From positions 1 to 60,587 of the forward strand of contig DCWI01000097.1 of the NCBI GenBank assembly GCA_002328825.1: DNA of 60,587 bases, in the 5' to 3' direction. A model generated the notes under the pieces. The model was given only the letters and a program-made list of their open reading frames with translations, was not told the origin of the DNA and did not search any database. The translations under genes were made by a program, and so were the position numbers. Below, piece after piece: positions 32,803 through 42,314 of the stretch. The stretch is from Nitrospiraceae bacterium UBA2166 (GTDB lineage: Bacteria > Nitrospirota > Nitrospiria > Nitrospirales > UBA2166). Numbering within the stretch: the first letter of the stretch is position 1; each line of letters opens with the position of its first letter.

Positions 32803-33755
32803 ATGATCCTAGACTTTAAAATATCATGCAGATGAAGAACGCCCTCTGTGTGCCCTTGGTGATTGGTTACAACTAACGACGTGATCGCGTGATGTTCCAT
32901 TACATGCAAGGCTTCTGTAGCAAAAGCATCTTTGAAAATTGTTCTCGGATGTGTTGACATAATTGCCTTTGCAGGAAGAGACAGAAAGTCTGCATTTTTT
33001 TCAATTCCTCTCCGCAAGTCACCATCTGTAATAATTCCAAGTAAATAGCCTTCCTTATCTTCCACGGTTGTTAAACCAAGTTTTTTGGATGTCATTTCAA
33101 AAGTTATGGTTTTTAGTGAAGCGTTCACTTGAACGCGAGGAATGCTCTCTTTCTCATGGAGAAGATCAGCAACGCGGAGCAGTCGTTTTCCAAGCATCCC
33201 TCCTGGGTGAACATGTGCAAAGTCTTGTTCATGAAAACCACGCTTGCGAAGGAGTGAGATGGCCAGTGAATCTCCCATTGCCAATGCCGCCGTTGTGCTT
33301 GCTGTTGGTGCAAGCCCAAGCGGACATGCTTCTTCGTCAACTGAGACATCAAGAATGACATTACTTTTATTCGCAATTGTAGAGCGTGGATTACCTACTA
33401 GTGCTACAATAGGCACACCAATTCGTTTGATTGCTGCAAGTATTTGGAGAATCTCATTTGTTTCACCACTATTGGATACAATGAGTGCAATATCGCTATG
33501 GGAAATCATTCCTATATCGCCATGAACGCCCTCTGCTGCATGCAAGAAAAACGCTGGAGTTCCTGTGCTTGCAAACGTTGAAGCTAGTTTTGCGCCAATG
33601 AGGCCAGATTTTCCCATTCCGATTACAACGATCTTCCCTTGACATTGGAACAGAATATCTACAGCGTCACTGAATTGCTTTCCTAAGCGAGCACGAAGCG
33701 CAAGGATTGCTTGTGCCTCTATCGCAAGGACTTGTTTCCCAGCCTCAATACTCAT
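32799..33755 (-). CDS. kdsD: Arabinose-5-phosphate isomerase (Kdo pathway)
   Basis: KdsD converts ribulose-5-phosphate to arabinose-5-phosphate, the precursor of Kdo in LPS. The chosen ATG at 33755 follows GGAAG by five bases and gives 318 residues; ATG 33767 lies upstream without such a site. The SIS domain (about 35-170) carries GMGKSGLIGAKLAST and SNSGETNE. Two CBS domains follow, with ITDGDLRR in the first. It overlaps the end of kdsA and is coupled to pgsA. Confidence 0.95.
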   Translation of the reverse strand: MSIEAGKQVLAIEAQAILALRARLGKQFSDAVDILFQCQGKIVVIGMGKSGLIGAKLASTFASTGTPAFFLHAAEGVHGDIGMISHSDIALIVSNSGETNEILQILAAIKRIGVPIVALVGNPRSTIANKSNVILDVSVDEEACPLGLAPTASTTAALAMGDSLAISLLRKRGFHEQDFAHVHPGGMLGKRLLRVADLLHEKESIPRVQVNASLKTITFEMTSKKLGLTTVEDKEGYLLGIITDGDLRRGIEKNADFLSLPAKAIMSTHPRTIFKDAFATEALHVMEHHAITSLVVTNHQGHTEGVLHLHDILKSRII

Positions 33756-34581
33756 TTGAACTTCCATGTGTTACCGAGGCAATGGCTTTGAGGTGAGTAA
33801 GTAGAGACTTGAGTTCTCCTAGAGGAAGCATATTGGGCCCATCGGAAGAAGCGTGATCTGGATTTGGGTGAACTTCCATAAAGATTCCATCGCATCCTGT
33901 AGCTATGGCAGCACGGGCTAAAGGTGCAATAAACTCGCGTTGACCAGATGAAATACTTTGACCGCCTCCTGGCAACTGCACACTATGAGTCGCATCAAAT
34001 ATGACAGGGTAACCAAAGGCGCGCATGATCATTAAAGAACGAAAATCAACAACAAGATTATTGTAGCCAAACATGGTGCCGCGTTCAGTGATGATGACAT
34101 TGTTATTTCCTTGGTCCGTTATTTTTTCAACAGCAAACTTTATGTCCCATGGCGCGAGAAATTGACCTTTCTTTATATTGATAGTTTTTCCAGTTTGTGC
34201 GGCGGCAACGATGAGATCTGTTTGTCTGCACAGAAAAGCTGGAATCTGCAGAATGTCAAGAACTTCACTTGCAGGTCTGATTTCTTCAATCGAATGAACG
34301 TCTGATAAAATAGGGATGTTAAACCTACTGCGAATTCGTTCAAGTATTTTGAGGCCAGAAAGTAACCCAGGGCCACGATATGATCGAAGAGAAGTCCGAT
34401 TAGCCTTATCGTATGATGATTTAAATACTAAAGAAAATCCAAACTGAGCGGTAAGATCCTTAAGTGTTGCAGCAATGTCGGTAAGTAGTGATTCCTCCTC
34501 AATAACACAAGGACCTGCGATAATTACGTGGGAGTTTTCATTCCCTATGGCAACGTTACCGGTGCGCACGGTGTGACCCAT
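33745..34581 (-). CDS. kdsA: 3-deoxy-8-phosphooctulonate (Kdo-8-P) synthase
   Basis: KdsA condenses arabinose-5-phosphate with phosphoenolpyruvate to Kdo-8-phosphate. The 278 residues match the family. The motifs are IAGPCVIEEE (about 20-29), FKSSYDKANRTS (54-65), KKGQFLAPWD, the ERGTMFGYNNLVVD segment and DATHSVQLPGG. The metal site near residue 25 keeps a Cys (GPCV), pointing to the metal-dependent class. The ribosome binding site is GGAAGTGA. The gene is in the same run as pyrG and kdsD. Confidence 0.97.
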   Translation of the reverse strand: MGHTVRTGNVAIGNENSHVIIAGPCVIEEESLLTDIAATLKDLTAQFGFSLVFKSSYDKANRTSLRSYRGPGLLSGLKILERIRSRFNIPILSDVHSIEEIRPASEVLDILQIPAFLCRQTDLIVAAAQTGKTINIKKGQFLAPWDIKFAVEKITDQGNNNVIITERGTMFGYNNLVVDFRSLMIMRAFGYPVIFDATHSVQLPGGGQSISSGQREFIAPLARAAIATGCDGIFMEVHPNPDHASSDGPNMLPLGELKSLLTHLKAIASVTHGSSNEY

Positions 34582-34721
34582 ATTAAATCACTTCCATTCT
34601 GCTTATGAAAGTATTGCGTGGCGGTTGAATTCTCATACGTATCTACATGCTTTCTGTCTGTACCCTTCTTATCGGGGCATGACAAAAATTACAACAACCT
34701 GAATTGGTATAAACAACAATC

Positions 34722-36320
34722 TCATGTGCTTTTCGAAAAATTAAGAGCAGCTTCTACAAATGCAGAAAAAAGTGGATGAGGTTCTCTCGGACGAGAATTA
34801 AACTCAGGGTGAAATTGTGTCGCTACAAACCAAGGGTGGTTGCGCAATTCAATAATCTCAACGAGATTCCCATCAGGAGATAGCCCACTGAGAAGCAGTC
34901 CATGACTCGTGAGAATTTTTCTGTACGCGTTATTAAACTCATAACGATGGCGATGCCGCTCCCTAACTTCTGTTGTTTTGTAGAGTGTATGGCTAATAGT
35001 GTTTTCACTTATTTGGCAAGGGTATGATCCGAGACGCATCGTTCCACCTTTGTCATGGCCAGCCTGGCCTTCCATAAGATCGATAACAGGAAACGGTGTT
35101 TGATCATCAAACTCTTGGCTATTGGCGCCATTGAGGAGGGCAACGTGTCGTGCAAACTCAATGACAGCGAGTTGCATGCCAAGACAGATTCCAAGAAATG
35201 GAATCTGTTGCTCCCGTGCATATTGAATCGCGTTAATTTTCCCTTCCGTGCCGCGCCATCCAAATCCACCTGGAATAAGAATTCCGTGGACATCAGTAAT
35301 AAGAGAGGCAATGCCGTGTTGCTCAATATCGTCCGTCTCAATCCATCGAACCTCAACACAAGATTGATTTGCTAAACCTCCATGCGTTAGCGCTTCTAAA
35401 AGACTTTTATACGAGTCATGTAATTCCACGTATTTTCCGACAACTGCGATAGTCGTGTGATTTTGTGGATTCTTAATTTGTTCAACCATAGTAGTCCACT
35501 CAGAGAGGTCTGGAGACGTGCCATGAAGTTTTAGATGTTGAACAATAAATTCGTCTAAGCCTTCCTGTGCGAAACAAAGAGGAAGCTCATATACAGTATC
35601 TACATCCATAGCGGTCATAACTGCCTCAGTGTCGACATTCCCAAATAGTGCAATCTTTTGCTTGAGAGAATTCGGAAGTGAGCGATCTGTTCGACAGAGA
35701 ATAATGTTAGGTTGAATTCCAATTTCTCGCAGTTTATTAACGCTGTGTTGTGTTGGCTTCGTTTTCAATTCTCCAGCAGTGCGAACATATGGTAGAAGGG
35801 TCAGATGTATATAGATTACATGTTTTCTGCCAATATCAAATGGGATCTGACGAATTGCTTCTAGAAACGGAAGGCTTTCTATGTCACCGATCGTTCCTCC
35901 AATTTCGACGATCAAGGCATCTAGCCCTTCTCCCGCTTTTCGAATTGTTGCTTTAATTTCATCAGTAATGTGAGGAATGACTTGAACCGTATCACCAAGA
36001 TAATCCCCCCGACGTTCTTTGGTGATAACATCAAAATAGATCTGTCCAGTGGTGGTATTATTTTGGCAAGTCATATTCAATGAAGTGAAACGCTCATAAT
36101 GCCCTAGGTCAAGGTCAGTTTCTGCCCCGTCATTGGTGACGTACACCTCTCCATGTTGGTAAGGGTTCATTGTTCCTGGATCCACATTGACATAAGGATC
36201 CAGTTTAAGAAATGAAATTTTTAGCCCACGGTGTGAAAGTAGGTTTCCAATAGATGCTGAGGCCAGCCCTTTACCTAATGCAGACACAACTCCACCGGTA
36301 ACAAAAATAAACTTTGTCAC
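34722..36320 (-). CDS. pyrG: CTP synthase
   Basis: PyrG makes CTP from UTP using glutamine nitrogen; CTP is needed for CMP-Kdo, CDP-diacylglycerol and nucleic acids. The 532-residue protein starts TKFIFVTGGVVSALGKGLAS, with an N-terminal synthetase domain including EIGGTIGDIES. The C-terminal class-I amidotransferase domain has GICLGMQLAV (nucleophile Cys near 386) and a final FHPE. The start is GTG, with an AGGAG ribosome binding site. It is placed between kdsB and kdsA. Confidence 0.98.
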   Translation of the reverse strand: MTKFIFVTGGVVSALGKGLASASIGNLLSHRGLKISFLKLDPYVNVDPGTMNPYQHGEVYVTNDGAETDLDLGHYERFTSLNMTCQNNTTTGQIYFDVITKERRGDYLGDTVQVIPHITDEIKATIRKAGEGLDALIVEIGGTIGDIESLPFLEAIRQIPFDIGRKHVIYIHLTLLPYVRTAGELKTKPTQHSVNKLREIGIQPNIILCRTDRSLPNSLKQKIALFGNVDTEAVMTAMDVDTVYELPLCFAQEGLDEFIVQHLKLHGTSPDLSEWTTMVEQIKNPQNHTTIAVVGKYVELHDSYKSLLEALTHGGLANQSCVEVRWIETDDIEQHGIASLITDVHGILIPGGFGWRGTEGKINAIQYAREQQIPFLGICLGMQLAVIEFARHVALLNGANSQEFDDQTPFPVIDLMEGQAGHDKGGTMRLGSYPCQISENTISHTLYKTTEVRERHRHRYEFNNAYRKILTSHGLLLSGLSPDGNLVEIIELRNHPWFVATQFHPEFNSRPREPHPLFSAFVEAALNFSKST

Positions 36321-36366
36321 TGTATCTCCTGTGTGTTCAAGGTGTCCATTTGATCCTATTTTTCAG

Positions 36367-37128
36367 CTACTTAGAGAGTGTCATGTCTATTAAGGGAATT
36401 ATTTTTTCTGCCTCCATAAGATCATCATGTGTATCAATCCGAATTGATGGATACTTCGTTTCCCAAGTTTGAATCGCGATGCCAGTTTCTATGGCACGAA
36501 GTTGTTCAAGATTCTCAGCAGCTTCAAGCATGCTGGTAGGCCTCGCTGCAAACTGTTGCAGAATTTTATTCCGGTATATGTAGATACCAATGTGCTCATA
36601 GATCGAATGAGTCCATGAAATAGATTCAAGACTTTTATTTTCGCGATGAAACGGAATCGCACTACGCGAAAAATACAGGGCTTTTCCCGTGTTATCAATC
36701 ACGACCTTTACCACATTTGGATTATGAAAGTTGGCGAGGACTGTCATAGGACGGCGCAAAGTCCCCATCTCTGCTGAACTTTTCAAAAAGGAATCAATAA
36801 GATCATTAAGTAATCGTGGATCAAAGAGTATTTCATCCCCTTGAACATTGACAATTATCTCATCAGGTATGTGTGATGTCACCTCTGCCACGCGATCAGT
36901 TCCTGTTCGCGCAGAAGGCTCTGTCAGGACAACCTCGCCATGAAATCCTTGGACGCATTGCCGAATATCCTCACTATCGGTGGCCACAATAACATGATTG
37001 ACACTCGAAGATTTAGATACAGCTTCGTAGACTGTTTGGATTAGTGGCTTTCCCCACAGCTTGGCCAAAGGTTTTCCAGGAAAACGTGAGGACCCAAACC
37101 TTGCTGGGATAACAACAAGTACTTTCAT
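36367..37128 (-). CDS. kdsB: CMP-Kdo synthetase
   Basis: KdsB activates Kdo with CTP, giving CMP-Kdo for lipid A glycosylation. The 253 residues are normal. The motifs are VIPARFGSSRFPGKPLA (6-22), ATDSEDI (about 49-55), TGTDRVAEV and the VNVQGDEI metal site. The ATG overlaps the stop of the upstream kinase gene (TAATG), so the two are coupled. Confidence 0.97.
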   Translation of the reverse strand: MKVLVVIPARFGSSRFPGKPLAKLWGKPLIQTVYEAVSKSSSVNHVIVATDSEDIRQCVQGFHGEVVLTEPSARTGTDRVAEVTSHIPDEIIVNVQGDEILFDPRLLNDLIDSFLKSSAEMGTLRRPMTVLANFHNPNVVKVVIDNTGKALYFSRSAIPFHRENKSLESISWTHSIYEHIGIYIYRNKILQQFAARPTSMLEAAENLEQLRAIETGIAIQTWETKYPSIRIDTHDDLMEAEKIIPLIDMTLSK

Positions 37129-38144
37129 TATTTGACAATTTCTGTGCCGTATGATGTTAGGGATTCTAACAATTCTTCTTGCACAACTGTTGACGTACCT
37201 ACTTTTCCAACAACAATTCCTGCGGCATGTGTAGCAAGAATAGCAGCCTCATAAAATGAAGCTCCGGCTGATAGTGCAAGAGCAAGCGTTGAAACGACCG
37301 TATCTCCAGCGCCTGTTACATCAAATACAGGTCTCGCTGTAGTTTGGATTCGCCGTGTTTCCTGCGCAACTTCAAAAAGGCTCATTCCATGCTCACCTTG
37401 TGTGATAAGCACAGCATCACACTGTTGCTGGTTTTGAATAGCACGACCGGCTTGCTCAATAAGTTCAAAGCTTGTGTTTGATGAAGGCCATATCCCCGTT
37501 GCGCTCATTGCCTCTCGTTGGTTTGGTGTTAGCATTGTTACTCCATTGTAACGTGAAAAATGCTCAACTTTTGGATCGACAATCACAGGAATTTTTCGTT
37601 CTGCTGCAAGTTTACAGATAGCTTGCATGATGGGAGCAGTCACCACTCCTTTTGCATAGTCCGAGATAACAATACAGGATACGTGAATAATATTGTGAGT
37701 AATTTGCTCAAGAAGGAGAGCTTCGAGGGTTGCGTCAATGTCATGCGCGCGTTCAGTATCAACTCTAACAACCTGTTGATTATGGGAAATGATACGTGTT
37801 TTTTGCGTCGTGGGTCGCTCATGGTCTGTGCAGAGACCAAATGAGCCGTTTCTAGAGTCAATGTCACAACACGTTTTGAGCTTTTCTCGAAGGAGCTGAG
37901 CAGGCTCATCGTCTCCTACAACCCCACACACCCATGCTTGTCCGCCAAGCGTAATGATATTGTGGAATACATTTCCTGCCCCTCCAAGCGCTTGAGTTCT
38001 AGATGTGACAGAAACAATGGGTACTGGGGCTTCTGGGGAAATACGCTCAACAGTACCCCAAAGGTAGTCATCAAGGATAAGATCGCCAACAATAAGAATT
38101 TTGGCAAAACGAAATTGTTCAACAAATGCAGCAAGATTGGTCAC
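37128..38144 (-). CDS. hldA: D-glycero-beta-D-manno-heptose-7-phosphate kinase (RfaE domain I only)
   Basis: A PfkB-type kinase that makes heptose-1,7-bisphosphate for the LPS inner core. The 338-residue protein has the N-terminal VGDLILDDYLWG (20-31), GGAGNV (about 54-59), the VDPKVEHFSRY segment and the catalytic DVTGAGDTV near 264-272. It corresponds only to the first domain of E. coli HldE; the cytidylyltransferase half is absent and must be a separate gene elsewhere. The start is GTG with a weak ribosome binding site. Confidence 0.92.
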   Translation of the reverse strand: MTNLAAFVEQFRFAKILIVGDLILDDYLWGTVERISPEAPVPIVSVTSRTQALGGAGNVFHNIITLGGQAWVCGVVGDDEPAQLLREKLKTCCDIDSRNGSFGLCTDHERPTTQKTRIISHNQQVVRVDTERAHDIDATLEALLLEQITHNIIHVSCIVISDYAKGVVTAPIMQAICKLAAERKIPVIVDPKVEHFSRYNGVTMLTPNQREAMSATGIWPSSNTSFELIEQAGRAIQNQQQCDAVLITQGEHGMSLFEVAQETRRIQTTARPVFDVTGAGDTVVSTLALALSAGASFYEAAILATHAAGIVVGKVGTSTVVQEELLESLTSYGTEIVK

Positions 38145-38282
38145 GTAATGGACTACCCGTACCCTGCATGATGTTTAAGAAATTCTTGGCAAATCAGTCT
38201 AGCATCGCCATTCAAAACGTGCGCAGAAGTACGTAAAGAGAAGATATTGATGATATCGTTGACGTCCTGCTTCAATATATTG

Positions 38283-38936
38283 CTACTGAACGACGTTTCC
38301 AAGTCGATTCCAGCGGACATTGGTATTTTCATGATCCCATGACCAATAAATCAAAAAAGCCTCCCCTTTAATTTTTTCTCTATTTACAAACCCCCAAAAT
38401 CGTCCATCAAGGCTTTGATCTCGATTGTCTCCCATAACAAAATATTTGTTTGGAGGAATAGTAATTGGGCCAAAATTATCTCGCGGATGCAAGTCAGCTG
38501 GCAAAATTGAAGAGTCGGTATGTTGCTTATAGGGTTCAACTATTGAGACGTCATTAACATATAAGACTTTATCCTTGAGTAAAACTCGATCCCCGGGTAG
38601 TCCTACAATACGTTTAATAAAATCTTTGCTTTCATCTTCTGGATATTTAAAAACAATGATATCTTGTTTTTCAGGCTCATCAAATGAAAACAAAACATGA
38701 TCAGTAAATGGAATTTTTACTCCAAACAAAAACTTGTTTACGAGAATGTGATCGCCAATTACCAACGTTGGAATCATGGATCCCGATGGAATCTTGAATG
38801 CCTGAACGACAAATGTCCGGATAATCAAGGCAAGAATGATAGCAATGATAATTGCTTCGGTGTATTCACGGACAAGAGATTTTTGTGGCTTTCCTTCATG
38901 GCGACTGGTTGACTCATTTTTTGCTAGCGGTGTCAT
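38283..38936 (-). CDS. lepB: Signal peptidase I
   Basis: LepB removes signal peptides from exported proteins. The 217-residue protein has one N-terminal membrane helix (about 26-45), then SGSMIPT with catalytic S53, KRIVGLPGD with catalytic K109, and GDNRDQSLDGRFWG. It is smaller than the E. coli enzyme and like those of many other bacteria with one helix. The gene lies 66 bases after lepA, the usual partner. Confidence 0.97.
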   Translation of the reverse strand: MTPLAKNESTSRHEGKPQKSLVREYTEAIIIAIILALIIRTFVVQAFKIPSGSMIPTLVIGDHILVNKFLFGVKIPFTDHVLFSFDEPEKQDIIVFKYPEDESKDFIKRIVGLPGDRVLLKDKVLYVNDVSIVEPYKQHTDSSILPADLHPRDNFGPITIPPNKYFVMGDNRDQSLDGRFWGFVNREKIKGEAFLIYWSWDHENTNVRWNRLGNVVQ

Positions 38937-39002
38937 GTGTGTAGATAAGGAAATGGGTTTAGTCGTCGCATCTGGAATATCAGAATTTTCAATAATTCAT
39001 TG

Positions 39003-40799
39003 TTAGGTGTTAATTCGAAGCAAGGCCAAAAATGCTTTTTGCGGTATGGTAACGCGCCCTACTTGTTTCATGCGTTTTTTACCTTCTTTTTGCTTTGCCC
39101 ACAATTTTCGTTTACGCGTAATGTCTCCACCATAGCATTTTGCGGTCACATCTTTTCGAAGGGCTTTTACAGTTTCGCGTACAATAATTTTGTGCCCAAT
39201 GGCCGCTTGAATTGCGACTTCGTAAAGTTGCTGAGGTATCTCTTCCTTCATCCGTTCAGCAAGTCGTCGTGCACGAAACGATGCAACTTCGCGCGGAGCG
39301 ACAAATGATAGAGCATCAATCGATTCTCCGTTAACAAGAATATCTACTTTTACAACGTTAGCTAGTTGATATCCTGCAAACTCGTAGTCAAATGATGCGT
39401 ACCCTTGGGTGCAAGATTTTAACCGATCATAAAAATCAAGAACAATTTCGTTGAGCGGAAGCCGATAGGAAAGAAGAACACGACCAATGCCCGTGTAGGT
39501 AAGGCTATTCTGTGAGCCACGCCGTTCTTGGCACAACGCAAGGAGAGGCCCGATATAGGCCTCTGGTGTCATGATTGTTGCGTCCACATAGGGTTCCTCA
39601 ACACTCACCATATGATGAGGATCCGGTAATTTTGCTGGATTATCCACTTCAATAACCGAATTGTCAGTCAGTGTCACCTTATAGACAACAGTGGGCGTAG
39701 TGCTAATCAGATCAAGACCATATTCTCGTTCTAATCGCTCTTGAATAATTTCCATGTGAAGAAGACCAAGAAAACCACAGCGAAACCCAAAACCGAGGGC
39801 TAAAGAATTCTCTGGTTCATAACGAATCGAAGCATCATTGAGGCAAAGCTTTTCCAATGAATCTCTGAGGTCTTCAAAGTATTCAGTATCTGATGAGTAA
39901 AGGCCACAAAATACCATCGGTTTTGGTTCGCGATATCCTGGACAAGGAGTAGCCGTTGGACGAGCTGCTTCAGTCAAGGTATCTCCAATAGAGATATCCC
40001 CTACTTGCTTAATGCCACAAACAACATATCCAACTTCACCAGTATTAAGTGCAGCGGACTTCTCCCGTTTAGGGGTAAAAATCCCAACTTCACCGACGGT
40101 AAGAACTTTTCCCGTTGACACAACCTGCAATTTGAGTCCCGCTGTAATATTTCCATCAATGATTCGTGTCAAAACAAGCACCCCTTGATAATCGTCAAAC
40201 CACGAATCCATAATGATGGCCTTCAAGGGAGAATGCTCATTGCCTTGAGGTGGAGGGATTCGTGCGACAATTGCCTCAAGGACATCTTGGACTCCATCTC
40301 CTTGTTTTGCGCTTACCTGCAATGCATCGGAGGCATCAATTCCAATGACATCTTCAATCTGTCGCTTGGTTCCTTCGATATCAGCATTGGGCAGGTCGAT
40401 CTTGTTAAGGACGGAAAGCATTGCTAGATCGTGTTCCAAAGCTAGGGATGCGTTGGCAATCGTTTGGGCCTCGACGCCTTGGGCAACATCTACTAGAAGC
40501 AATACCCCTTCGCATGCCGCAAGACTTCGTGATACCTCATAGTTAAAATCTACATGCCCAGGGGTATCGATGAGATTGAGCTGGTAGCAGGTTCCGCTCT
40601 GTGCTCGATAGGTTGTTTGAACGGCACGTGCCTTTATGGTAATTCCACGTTCCCGTTCAAGGTCCATATCGTCGAGAAACTGCTCGCGATACTCGCGTGC
40701 AGTGATGGCGCCAGTAACCTCGAGTAATCTATCGGCGAGGGTTGATTTGCCATGATCGATATGTGCGATGATCGCAAAATTCCGGATGTGTTGCTGAAT
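39003..40799 (-). CDS. lepA: Elongation factor 4 (LepA), probable AUU start
   Basis: LepA is a ribosomal GTPase of the EF-G family, linked to back-translocation and initiation. The G domain shows AHIDHGKST, DTPGHVDF and NKIDLP. The EF4-specific C-terminal domain is present to the end. The only canonical in-frame start upstream is TTG 40823. It lacks a ribosome binding site and would be the second base of the predicted mRNA. ATT at 40799 follows AGGAGA by six bases and gives 598 residues beginning QQHIRNF after the start, matching the usual length (about 599) and N-terminus. I therefore use ATT. The family is certain; the start is inferred. Confidence 0.95.
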   Translation of the reverse strand: MQQHIRNFAIIAHIDHGKSTLADRLLEVTGAITAREYREQFLDDMDLERERGITIKARAVQTTYRAQSGTCYQLNLIDTPGHVDFNYEVSRSLAACEGVLLLVDVAQGVEAQTIANASLALEHDLAMLSVLNKIDLPNADIEGTKRQIEDVIGIDASDALQVSAKQGDGVQDVLEAIVARIPPPQGNEHSPLKAIIMDSWFDDYQGVLVLTRIIDGNITAGLKLQVVSTGKVLTVGEVGIFTPKREKSAALNTGEVGYVVCGIKQVGDISIGDTLTEAARPTATPCPGYREPKPMVFCGLYSSDTEYFEDLRDSLEKLCLNDASIRYEPENSLALGFGFRCGFLGLLHMEIIQERLEREYGLDLISTTPTVVYKVTLTDNSVIEVDNPAKLPDPHHMVSVEEPYVDATIMTPEAYIGPLLALCQERRGSQNSLTYTGIGRVLLSYRLPLNEIVLDFYDRLKSCTQGYASFDYEFAGYQLANVVKVDILVNGESIDALSFVAPREVASFRARRLAERMKEEIPQQLYEVAIQAAIGHKIIVRETVKALRKDVTAKCYGGDITRKRKLWAKQKEGKKRMKQVGRVTIPQKAFLALLRINT

Positions 40800-40830
40800 A
40801 TGATTTCTCCTAATGGCGTGCAAAATGGGG

Positions 40831-40860
40831 ATTATATGCGGTCAGTGATTTCATTGTCAA
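40831..40860 (-). promoter_or_regulatory. Consensus promoter of the lepA operon
   Basis: On the minus strand a perfect TTGACA (40860-40855) and a perfect TATAAT (40836-40831) are separated by 18 bases. The predicted start near 40824 gives a leader of about 25 bases to the ATT start. Confidence 0.75.
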
Positions 40861-40883
40861 AAGAGTAAAACACCCTTTATAAT
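40854..40883 (+). promoter_or_regulatory. Probable promoter of bioA, sharing its -35 box with lepA
   Basis: TTGTCA (40854-40859) overlaps the lepA -35 box on the other strand. After 18 bases comes a perfect TATAAT (40878-40883). The predicted transcription start is at or next to the A of the bioA ATG (40890). Confidence 0.6.
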
Positions 40884-40889
40884 TCCGGT

Positions 40890-42314
40890 ATGCCTCGTCA
40901 TCTTGCTAGTAAGATTCGTATTCATGGCCCCGCTGTGCGGCGGTCTTCAAAAAATACCACGAATCGCCTTCAGCGTGATGATCAGAAGTTCGTTTGGCAT
41001 CCATTTACTCAGATGGAAGAATGGATGCAAGAATCTCCTATCATTATTGAACGTGGCGATGGAAGACACCTTATCGATACTGAAGGCAACCGTTATTACG
41101 ACGGTGTTTCGTCACTTTGGGTCAATATTCATGGCCATCGAACTGCTGCACTTGACCAAGCCCTACGAACACAACTTGAAAAAATTGCCCATTCAACTCT
41201 CCTAGGGTTGGGTAACGTCCCTTCCATTGAATTGGCAAGACAACTTATCAAAATTTCCCCTCTAGGCCTCCAGAAGGTCTTCTATTCAGATAACGGTTCC
41301 ACAGCGATGGAGATTGCTATGAAATTGGCATTTCAATACTGGCAGCAACAAGGCCGTCAATTCCGTCGAAAAAGGAAGTTCATCTCTTTTGATATGGCCT
41401 ATCACGGAGATTCTCTGGGTACCGTCAGCCTCAGTGGAATTTCACTTTTTCATAAGACATACAAGCCGCTCCTATTTAGAACTTTTAAAGCTGATCCTCC
41501 CTACTGTTACCGGTGTCCACTTCAGTTGCGCCACCCAACTTGCTATCTCGCATGTCTTCACCCAATTGAATCAACCCTGAGAGAGCACCATCAGAGCATT
41601 GCAGCATTGGTCATTGAACCTATGATTCAAGGTGTCGGCGGGATGATTACAAGCCCAAAAGGATATTTGCGAGCAATACGTGAGTTGTGCACTCGTTACA
41701 ATGTCTTACTGATTGCTGATGAGGTTGCAACTGGCTTTGGGCGCACCGGAAAGATGTTCGCATGTGAGCATGAGAGCGTAACTCCTGATTTTATGGCAGT
41801 AAGCAAAGGGTTAACTGGTGGATATATGCCACTTGCAGCGACATTAACTACTCAAGAGATATATGATGGATTTCTAGGGGCCTACGATGATTTCAAGACA
41901 TTTTTCCATGGCCACAGTTATACCGGAAATCCTCTTGGATGTGCGGTTGCATTAGCTAATCTAAAGCTTTTTAGACGAACAAAACTTCTTCAAATATTGC
42001 CACAGAAAGTTCGCACTTTTGAAGTAGCGCTACGGGCACTGAAATCTCTTGCACATGTTGGACAGGTCAGGCAGATCGGTCTTATGGCAGGGATAGAGTT
42101 GATTCAAAATAAAAAAACTAAGCAACCGTATCCCCTCGAAGACAGAATCGGACATCGCATAGCCATGGAAACCCGAGGTCAGGGACTGATTATCCGCCCG
42201 AGCGGGAATATTCTTATCCTGATGCCTCCACTGACAGCTACTCATAATGAACTTCAAGTGATGGTTGACATTGTAAAATCTGCTATCCAATCCGTTACAC
42301 GATTTCAGTGTTGA
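40890..42314 (+). CDS. bioA: Adenosylmethionine-8-amino-7-oxononanoate aminotransferase
   Basis: BioA makes 7,8-diaminopelargonic acid in biotin synthesis, using S-adenosylmethionine as amino donor and PLP. The 474-residue class-III aminotransferase has WHPFTQM (about 35-41), YYDGVSSLWVNIHGH and the DEVATGFGRTG motif. The PLP lysine is K306 in SKGLTGGYMPLA. It carries about 30 basic residues before the usual start. No other bio gene is adjacent. The -10 box ends six bases before the ATG and no Shine-Dalgarno is present, so the mRNA may be leaderless. Confidence 0.95.
   Translation: MPRHLASKIRIHGPAVRRSSKNTTNRLQRDDQKFVWHPFTQMEEWMQESPIIIERGDGRHLIDTEGNRYYDGVSSLWVNIHGHRTAALDQALRTQLEKIAHSTLLGLGNVPSIELARQLIKISPLGLQKVFYSDNGSTAMEIAMKLAFQYWQQQGRQFRRKRKFISFDMAYHGDSLGTVSLSGISLFHKTYKPLLFRTFKADPPYCYRCPLQLRHPTCYLACLHPIESTLREHHQSIAALVIEPMIQGVGGMITSPKGYLRAIRELCTRYNVLLIADEVATGFGRTGKMFACEHESVTPDFMAVSKGLTGGYMPLAATLTTQEIYDGFLGAYDDFKTFFHGHSYTGNPLGCAVALANLKLFRRTKLLQILPQKVRTFEVALRALKSLAHVGQVRQIGLMAGIELIQNKKTKQPYPLEDRIGHRIAMETRGQGLIIRPSGNILILMPPLTATHNELQVMVDIVKSAIQSVTRFQC

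Noticed and set aside
40800..40823. TTG at 40823 as the lepA start
   Set aside because: It would be at the very 5' end of the predicted mRNA, has CCCC instead of a purine-rich site upstream, and adds eight residues foreign to the family.
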